64,000 nt of DNA, from positions 21,452,001-21,516,000 of the forward strand of contig CM060732.1 of the NCBI GenBank assembly GCA_030704615.1. The letters are read 5' to 3'. The notes under the pieces were generated by a model. The model did not search any database. It saw nothing but the letters and a program-made list of their open reading frames with translations, and was not told the DNA's origin. This stretch comes from Takakia lepidozioides. Its lineage: Eukaryota; Streptophyta; Takakiopsida; Takakiales; Takakiaceae. How positions within the stretch are numbered: position 1 is the first letter of the stretch; the number at the start of each line of letters is the position of its first letter. The position numbers and the translations under genes were made by a program. Below are positions 57,420 to 64,000 of the stretch, one piece after another.

Positions 57420-57722
57420 ACTTGAGTATGGCCCATCTCTCGGGACTTGTTATCAGAAGTTGTCGCTAGTAGTGTGCAGCAACACGAGAAGCCCTAGTAC
57501 TTAGATATGGGTGAAGCCCTACTACTACTTAGATATGGGTGGGGATCACCAAGTTGTGGCCCAGTGGTAATGGACACGTACCACCTCGGAAAGGGTTGTG
57601 GGTTCAAATCCACCCATTGGTGTCACAAAGGTGTCCACCTTTCTAGCGGAAGGTAGTAACCCTTCGGGATGAATAGACACCATAATTTACGCTTCCTTCG
57701 GGAGGCGTCAAATATTATTATT
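57420..57722 (+). mobile_element. tRNA-derived SINE, copy 3 (full)
   Basis: Box A TGGCCCAGTGG at 57557-57567 and box B GGTTCAAATCC at 57601-57611 are spaced as in tRNA genes. Then follow gtgtcacaaaggtgtccacc, taacccttcggg and cttccttcgggaggcgtcaaatatt with an ATT tail. About 120 bp upstream of box A (aacttgagtat.., gtcgctagtagt, aagccctagt) also match copy 4, so that part belongs to the repeat or travels with it. Confidence 0.85.
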
Positions 57723-57939
57723 CTAGCAACGAGGTCGGAAGCTACTTTAGCATAGAGCAGGAATAGGGTGCCATAGTGCCATGTCATCGTAGCCACCTGT
57801 CGTCGCCACGTTTCGTAGCCAGGTCATCGTCGTAATCAAATATTTTGTATCTGCCCGGATTGCCCAAAAGTAACTGAAGGGATGACGATGTACCCGCGCG
57901 TGCTTGATCGCGGAGGGGTGTCACACCCCCCACGGAGGG

Positions 57940-58210
57940 AGATCCTACATGGTGGATGCTGCAAGTGTGGGGGCATGAAGGATGCAAAAGCAATGTTCAA
58001 CAGTATGGCTGAGCGAAATTTAGTCTCTTGGAATGTGATGATCGCAGGGTTTCCAGCATGGATGTGGGATAGAGGCATTGGAGACTATAAGCAAATGATG
58101 CAGGAAGGGGTCAAGCCCAACCATCACGTTCGTCTGCATTTGCAATGCCTGTGCCAGCCTTGCAGCCCTGGAAGAGGTCCATGCCGACATCCTGAAGCCA
58201 GTGCTGCTTT
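57940..58210 (+). pseudogene. PPR repeat fragment
   Basis: CCKCGGMKDAKAMFNSMAERNLVSWNVMIAG is one L/S PPR repeat, followed by YKQMMQEGVKPN and, after a frame shift, a relic of CNACASLAALEE. No start, no DYW. It is debris of the same PPR family. Confidence 0.8.
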
Positions 58211-58655
58211 GTATTTGATGCCTGCTGCTGATAGGGCTCCACGATTTGTTGCATCTTCCATCTTACTTTTGAATCTGGACAATTAACCTGATGAAGGTAC
58301 TTGACTTACGAGATTTTGTGCATCAGATTTGGAGAAGAACTGCGGCCTGTGAAACTGCACACCAAAGTTTACGGTACTCCTCTTTCGTTTCTTCTTCTAC
58401 CTTACAAGTGTGCTTGGGATAATGCTTGGTAACAGTGCCTAAACAAGGCAGTTGCTATCGTGCAATTGCCATCGTTGATATCGTTTCTATTGTTGCAAAA
58501 ACTGGCAGTTACAAGTAGAGACCTGCAACACTGGAAATCAGTAGTTGGGAAACCAGTATTGTGTGATTCATATCATTCAAAAAATCTTTTTCATGTGTTC
58601 TCCAGCTTTGAGGTATGTTTCGTGCATTGAAATCTGTCCGTGCTATATCTTGAAG

Positions 58656-59298
58656 CTATGGGTTCGGTCAAGGAGTCAGTCGAAGCACTGCCGGATATTG
58701 ATGCACATGTTGAGCTGCTAATTCGGCTCATTTCAGTTTTGCCAGGCTGGGCTGAGAAAAATGTTCAGGTTAGTAGGTGATGCTGGTCCCGTCTAGTTGT
58801 TGAAGTGGGGCTCTTTAGTTCAACAAATGCAGGGATATGCCATGCTCCTGTGTTTTCTTACTATTGCATACTTTGTAGTGAGAGTGGTTCACCAAAAGCC
58901 TGTGGCATAGACCAGTGCCTGGTGTAGAGGGGTGGGGAAGGCGTTTGTGTACATCGCTATGTTGGTACCTTTGATGAAGCTGCCACTGTAATGGATACAG
59001 GATACAGCTGTATTTTGGATTTTCATTTTTCTCTCACAAATCTCTTGACCACAACATCCAGTTAATAAGAAAACTCACCTACTGCAGCTAGGAAGGTCAC
59101 AGCTTTCTCACTGACAGAACACCACTATATGAGGTGTCTGTGTCCTCTGTCTGAAGGAGGTGCTATACAATGATGCATTTCTCAGTTTCAGCACCCACAT
59201 CCCAAATGTGGGCACGCAGGTACAGCAGAAAGCGATTGAAGTGGTTACATATATAGCACAAAAGGCGACAAGCTTCTCCAAGCTTTGTGTGGTATTAG
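58656..59298 (+). pseudogene. XMAP215/MOR1-type TOG-domain gene fragment (two exons)
   Basis: Exon A (58656-58768, donor CAG|GTTAGT) reads MGSVKESVEALPDIDAHVE and LLIRLISVLPGWAEKNVQ. Exon B (59220-59298, acceptor cacgcag, donor g|gtgcgt) continues in phase VQQKAIEVVTYIAQKATSF and SKLCVVLG. This is part of a TOG domain of the plant microtubule-polymerase family (MOR1). The neighbouring exons (which should follow with SERVADIKT-like sequence) are not found within 600 bp, so this seems to be a genomic fragment that kept its intron, not a processed copy. A gene with very long introns cannot be excluded. Confidence 0.65.
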
Positions 59299-59889
59299 GT
59301 GCGTGCTGAGTCTTGTAGGAATCCATGTATCCCTTCTCTTTCTGATGGAATCAAGGTAAATTGTTTGCCAAAACCATGGGATTCCTTATGTTTCAGAGCA
59401 TGCACGTTGGGGAAGCCCAAACAGTGGAGCTTAGACAGGTTATTCTGGACATCAGTCTGGCCCAATTCTGCTCCATAATCTGTCTGGAGGTTGGCCTGGG
59501 GAACGGATGCAGAGGACAGGAGATCAGAATAATAAACTTTTGAAGTCCTGTGTAGTGCCTGAGCTCCATTGTGTAAATGATTGCGTAGTTGAGGTCATTA
59601 GGAATTACATGTCAATGGGGGTGTTCCGTCAATGGAGTTGAGAACAGATTCCTGCCTTGCCAGCCATCCTCGAAGGAAATCTGCTCATCAGCAGTGCTCT
59701 TTGCTGTAGCTAGGCAGGCGTTTGTCTGAGCTCAATTGTGTAGACGCGCATATAGTTGGAGGTCAGTAGGGGAGTGAGGTGAGGAGGGTGGTGAGGTGTG
59801 GGAGGTGAGAGTTATGGTATAATTTGCCGCTGATCTTGGAAACCAGCCTGGTTGGAAACACTCTTGAATGAGTGCCGTGCTGGAGAGGT

Positions 59890-60660
59890 GAGTCTGTACA
59901 AAAGAATGAGAAGATTGTGCTTTGCGTACACTATGGCGGAATGAGATGTGATGTCATGGAACGCGATGCTTGCAGGGTATGCACAGCATGGACGTCGTAT
60001 GATCAAATGATGGGGGAAGGGGTGAAGCCCGACCACATCACGTTTGTGTGCATTTGCAATGCGTGTGCAAGCCTGGCAGCTCTGGAAAAGGGCAAAGAGG
60101 TCCATGGTGACATTGTCAGAGCTGCAATTGTACCAAATGTCATTCTGAACAATACCCTTGTGGACATGTATGAAGGGAGTGTTCGACAGTATGGCTGAAC
60201 AAGATGTGGTGTCGTGGAGTGCGATGATTGCAGGATATGCACAGTAAGGGCGCGGGAAGAACTATGAGCAAATGATGTGCGAAGGGGTGAAGCCCAACCA
60301 CATAACGTTTGTTTGCATTTGCAATGCGTGTGCAAGCCTGGCAGCCCTGGAAAAGTGCAAAGAGGTCCATGGTGACATCGTCAAATCTGGAATTGTACCC
60401 GATGTCATTCTGAACACTGCCCTGGTGGACATGTATGTCAAATGTGGGTGCATCGAGGATGCAAAGGGAGTGTTCGATAGTATGGCTGAACGAGATGTGG
60501 TGTCGTGGAGTGCAATGATTGCAGGATATGCACAGCAGGGTGCAGGATGGAGACTTTGGAGACCTTGAGCAAATGATGTGCGAAGGGGCGAGCAGGGCGA
60601 GTGGATGAGGCAAAGGACTTCATTAACAAAATGCCAATCAGTCCAAAGAATTTTGTTTCA
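59890..60660 (+). pseudogene. PPR pseudogene, central repeats
   Basis: Two repeat blocks with EGVKPDHITFVCICNACASLAALEK and KEVHGDIV..IVPDVIL, the second with MYVKCGCIEDAKGVFDSMAERDVVSWSAMIAGYAQQG, are followed by GRVDEAKDFINKMPI of the E region. Frames change at least three times and no DYW domain follows. Confidence 0.85.
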
Positions 60661-60875
60661 AGCTGGCCCTTTTGGCTTCGGGGTGCAAAGTCCAACACGA
60701 ATGTTAGTGCTATTTTCCGTGCAGTACTTGGTGGAGAGAGTCCCAACCTTGCATTTCGAAGGTCTGACTTGAATGGGCACACTCTTGCAGTGGAAGGCTC
60801 CTATGAGTCTGGGCAGATATGCATGGTGGCATGCCATGCTGGTGCAAAGAACAGCAATGTGAGTGGTGATTGTAG

Positions 60876-62110
60876 ATGTCAAAATCTGCCTCCACATTCA
60901 AGCGGTTTTCTCTCTCAAGCAGCGCAGCATTGTGGAAGGCACCATTTCCAGCATCTGGCCTTCCAACCGCTCTAGTTCATTCAACCCTCTCTCCTTCCAC
61001 ATGTCTCTCCACAAGATGTTCCAGCCAGTGTCCAAAAGCAGCTTCAGTACAAGTACGACAATTTCAAGGGGGCAGGTGCAGTGATGGAAAGGTGGTGGAC
61101 CTAACCTCGTTCAGTCCAGAATCTGGGCCAGTATGTTTCGTTACCCTGCTCTCCATGGACTTGATGAAAGGCTTGGCAGAGGGAAAGCAACTGCACGCCC
61201 ACATCATTAGAAGTGGATTCAAGCCGAACATCTTTTTGCTCCATATCATTCTCAACATTTATGTCAAGGGCGGGTAGTGTGGTGAATGCACGCCTGGTGT
61301 TTCACAAGATGCCTGAATGACATGTGTTCATGTGGAATATATTGTGACAGGATATGCCAAGCATGGGTCTAAGAAGGAGGCCTTTGAGATCTATAAGCAA
61401 ATGAGAGCAGCAGGTGTGACGCCAGACACTGTCACGCTCATTTGCATTCTTAAGGTGTGTTGCATCCTGGGAGACCTACAAAGGCAAAGAGGTCCGCGAT
61501 GGGATCATCAAAGCTGGCATTAGACCAGATGTGATCTCCAGACCTGCCCTTTCTACCATGTATACCAAATGTGGGAACATGGAAGATGCGGGGTGAAATG
61601 TTTGATAATATGCCTCAAAAAGATGCGGCCTTATGAAGTGCGATGATTGCAGGATATGCTCAGTATGGGCCCGGTATGGAGGCTTCAAAGTTCTATCAGC
61701 AAATGATACGACAAGGGGTAATGCCCAGCAAGGTCACTCTCATGTGCGTTCTGAGTGCATATGTGCCAGCCTGACAGCCCTGGAGCAGGGCAAACAGGTC
61801 CATGTGGAGATTATCAAAGCTGGAATTGCGCCAGATGTGAATTTGGAGAATACCCTTCCCTACATGTATGGCAAATGCAGGAGCATGAAAGATGCACATC
61901 AAGTGTTCACCACATGTCTGCAAGAAAAATGTGATGATGGCAGGATATTGACGACATGGGTGTGGAAGGGATGATTTAGAAATGTATGAGGAAATGAGAC
62001 AGGAAGGGGTGATGCCTGACAAGGTCACTGCACTTGTACTCTGCATGCGTGTGCAAGCCTAAGAACCCTGAAGAAAGGCAAAGGGATGCACGCTGACATC
62101 ATCAGATCTG
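60876..62110 (+). pseudogene. PPR pseudogene, N-terminal and repeat remnants
   Basis: A Ser-rich start at 60876 resembling a transit peptide leads to GLAEGKQLHAHIIRSGFKPNIFLL. Then, in other frames, YAKHGSKKEAFEIYKQM, VTPDTVTLICIL, LEQGKQVHVEIIKAGIAPDVNLEN, and MYGKCRSMKDAHQVF. Many frameshifts and stops. This is a separate copy, since the repeats restart at the N-terminus. Confidence 0.8.
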
Positions 62111-63277
62111 GAATTGATCATGTCAGTGATTGGATCCTGTAGAAGGTGTGTACAGATACTCCTGTACGCTGCTCTAACAGGGCTGAGCTCAAGATATCAA
62201 CATCTAGATTGCAATCAGATGCTGTGCTTAGAGGTATTTCTCTTCGTGCCCTACCACCAAAAACCCTTGCTGGAAAGAAACACACCTTATGGGTCCCTTT
62301 TTTGTGCTTCAGATTACTGTCATGGTGCTGAAAAGATACTTTCCACAGCACGTGCCCCAGTTTTAATTCCTGATTTGTGTCTCACCATTCCACATAAACC
62401 AGGTGGCATACCGTTCTCACCCCTGCTTTCTTCAATGTTCACGAGGCATTCCAGCAGATTTGAAATCTGCTTCATACACGAATCCATTATCCATATTGCG
62501 TACCGAAAAAACTTTCTGCACAACGGCACCATTCCGACCTGGTTCTGAACCAAAAGTAATGGTCTTTCAGATCTCATTCACGTAGTCTCAAGAATTTTCA
62601 TGTATATCATGATCAGACTATCTACCAGAAACTATGTTTAGATTACTTGGCTGAGTACCCAACTGTTTGCTACCTTACCTTGATACAAATGTTTTACAGG
62701 TGTCTTACATGCAATTGCAAAATACTGAAGTACAGTTGGACTCCAAGCCCTAGCACCCAAGATATAACCTGAGTGTCAGATCAGACAAAAATAGTTTTGT
62801 GCACCCAAGATATGACCAGAATGTCACATACAAAAATATTTTTAGTGTACAAAGTGCTTTGTCATTAAACATAAACCCAAAGCTTATATTGTGCACAACC
62901 AGAGTGCCTGACTGCTTGACCCAGTCCTAGTCAAAGTATATATTATATACCACTGTGAGAGCCCAGTAAACTCATTGAGAACTCTCTGATACCCCCCTTG
63001 CCAGTAAAGTGCAGCTAGCCTAGCAAGGTGCCCATTCTGAAATACAGAAAATTCTGGGGGATGTAGTGTATTATTGACCAAGATTTGTTGTTTCTTTTCC
63101 TTGTCATATTGTCCTGATGTCTTTGTTTTTATCTCATTTGCTCGACTCTAGCTGCTTTAGCTCATTTTTCAAGAAACCACCATCCAAGTCTGCTTCCCAT
63201 TCTATCAAAACTTGCCCGACAATCATTACACTAGTCAAATGAATATGGAATAAAATAAATGTTCATCTTTTCATAGA
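62111..63277. other. no gene recognised
   Basis: Short frames without domains. Repeated cacccaagatat(g/a)acc..tgtcacat segments at 62755-62830 are a small direct duplication. Confidence 0.4.
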
Positions 63278-63558
63278 ACTTGAATATACCCTATCTATCT
63301 GGACATCGTTCTCAGAAGTCGTCGCTAGTAGTTGGGAGCAACGCAAAGCCCTAGTTATTATTATCATTATTATGGATGGGGATGATGACCAAGTTGTAGC
63401 CCAGTGGTAATGGGCACATACCACCTCGGAGGTGGTTGTGGGTTCAATCCACCGATTGGTGTCACAAAGGTGTCTACCTTCGTCAGCGGAAGGCAGTAAC
63501 CCTTCGGGGTAAAGAGACACCATAATTTACGATTCCTTCGGGAGGTGTCAAATACTAA
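63278..63558 (+). mobile_element. tRNA-derived SINE, copy 4 (full)
   Basis: Box A TAGCCCAGTGG near 63397 and box B GGTTCAATCC at 63441-63450, then gtgtcacaaaggtgtctacc, taacccttcgggg, and ttccttcgggaggtgtca. The 5' extension shared with copy 3 begins at acttgaatat (63278). Confidence 0.85.
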
Positions 63559-63582
63559 ATATTTTTGAGTGGGGAAGAAGGG

Positions 63583-63798
63583 TGTCGGGCACACGGAAAG
63601 GGAAAGGCATGTTAAATTTGAGAGAGAGATGTACATCACACACACATATTTGTATTACAGTAAGATGTGTATTTATACACTGTCAAAAGGTAAGACCTTT
63701 CAATATTCTAGAGGCATGACTCTTAAGGAATAGTCGTGTCCTTTGGTGGAAACCATTTGGTGTGCCTTTTGAAGTATGTAGTTGCTTATTTTCCAACA
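63583..63798 (-). repeat. candidate 3' LTR of a copia-type element running off the window
   Basis: On the minus strand the sequence after a purine tract (gttgagggaggg, 63810-63799) begins TGTTGGAAAATAAG, a start common in plant copia LTRs. It contains a TATA-like tgtataaatac (about 63670) and ends CCGACA near 63583. The internal part would extend beyond 64000, so no second LTR can be checked. Confidence 0.5.
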
Positions 63799-64000
63799 CC
63801 CTCCCTCAACAAAATACTTCAAAAAACTATGAAATGTCATAAATGTTAAGACTGTGTTATTAAGCGTTGATGCTTTTAAGCCAGAGCCGCTGATAACCAC
63901 GACCAACTGTTTAGGATAGAGCCGCTGATGACCACGATCAGCCGTTCTTTCTAGACCGACGGTGAAGTTTAGAAACTTCCACCCTCCCTTAGAAAGCTCC

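Noticed and set aside
60140-60613. minus-strand frames across the PPR debris
   Set aside because: They are antisense translations of PPR repeats and show the same repeating pattern as antisense frames over the other PPR genes.

Overview
The window looks like nuclear DNA of a land plant with a large, transposon-rich genome, most likely a seed-free vascular plant (lycophyte or fern). The reasons are PLS-class pentatricopeptide (PPR) genes with very uniform MYAKCGS-type repeats and DYW editing domains, a caffeic-acid-type O-methyltransferase with GT/AG introns, low gene density, nested LTR elements and a plant Mutator-like transposon. The organism call is an inference from gene style.

Layout. 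1-3.8 kb: a PPR-DYW gene broken near its 3' end, preceded by a duplicated leader. 4.5-4.8 kb: 47-bp tandem repeats. 5.7-16.9 kb: a minus-strand Ty3/gypsy element (A) with both LTRs; its gag gene is split by a second, plus-strand chromovirus-like Ty3/gypsy element (B, about 9.54-13.93 kb). 17.4-18.5 kb: LINE remnant. 18.6-19.1 kb: long foldback with a TA-repeat loop. 19.2-19.6 kb: degenerate tandem repeats. 20.3-32.5 kb: a 12.2-kb Mutator-like element (MULE) with about 360-420 bp terminal inverted repeats and a near-perfect 10-bp target duplication. It carries a plus-strand MULE transposase (DDE residues, SWIM finger) and a convergent minus-strand gene ending in a ULP1-like C48 cysteine-peptidase domain, the arrangement of Kaonashi-type (KI) MULEs. 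32.5-33.9 kb: second LINE remnant.

The clearest intact host gene is a four-exon O-methyltransferase (33,867-36,256); a 3'-end copy of it lies inverted at about 40.9-41.2 kb as a pseudogene. 39.0-39.8 kb: a hAT-like element carrying a SINE. 41.4-42.1 kb: LINE fragment. 42.4-44.9 kb: a second, inverted, broken PPR-DYW gene. 45.8-47.3 kb: a two-exon MPP6-like gene (nuclear exosome cofactor family). 49.5-52 kb: decayed Ty1/copia element. 52.3-53.5 kb: hAT-like non-autonomous element with a perfect 8-bp target duplication. 54-57.2 kb: two inverted copies of an unrecognised protein-coding repeat around palindrome-rich tandem repeats. 57.4-63.6 kb: tRNA-derived SINE copies, PPR pseudogene debris and two exons of an XMAP215/MOR1-type TOG-domain gene. 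The right edge cuts into what looks like another copia element.

The most interesting object is the MULE. Short arrays built on AGTCCRCTGG / CAGTCTGCTGG occur in its terminal repeats, fill at least one intron of each gene, fill the space between the two genes, and, read on the minus strand, encode Gln-Gln-Thr-rich protein. Both of its genes are frameshifted in this copy. Few functions here act together: the likely live host genes are the O-methyltransferase and the MPP6-like gene, and most of the rest is transposon structure and decay.
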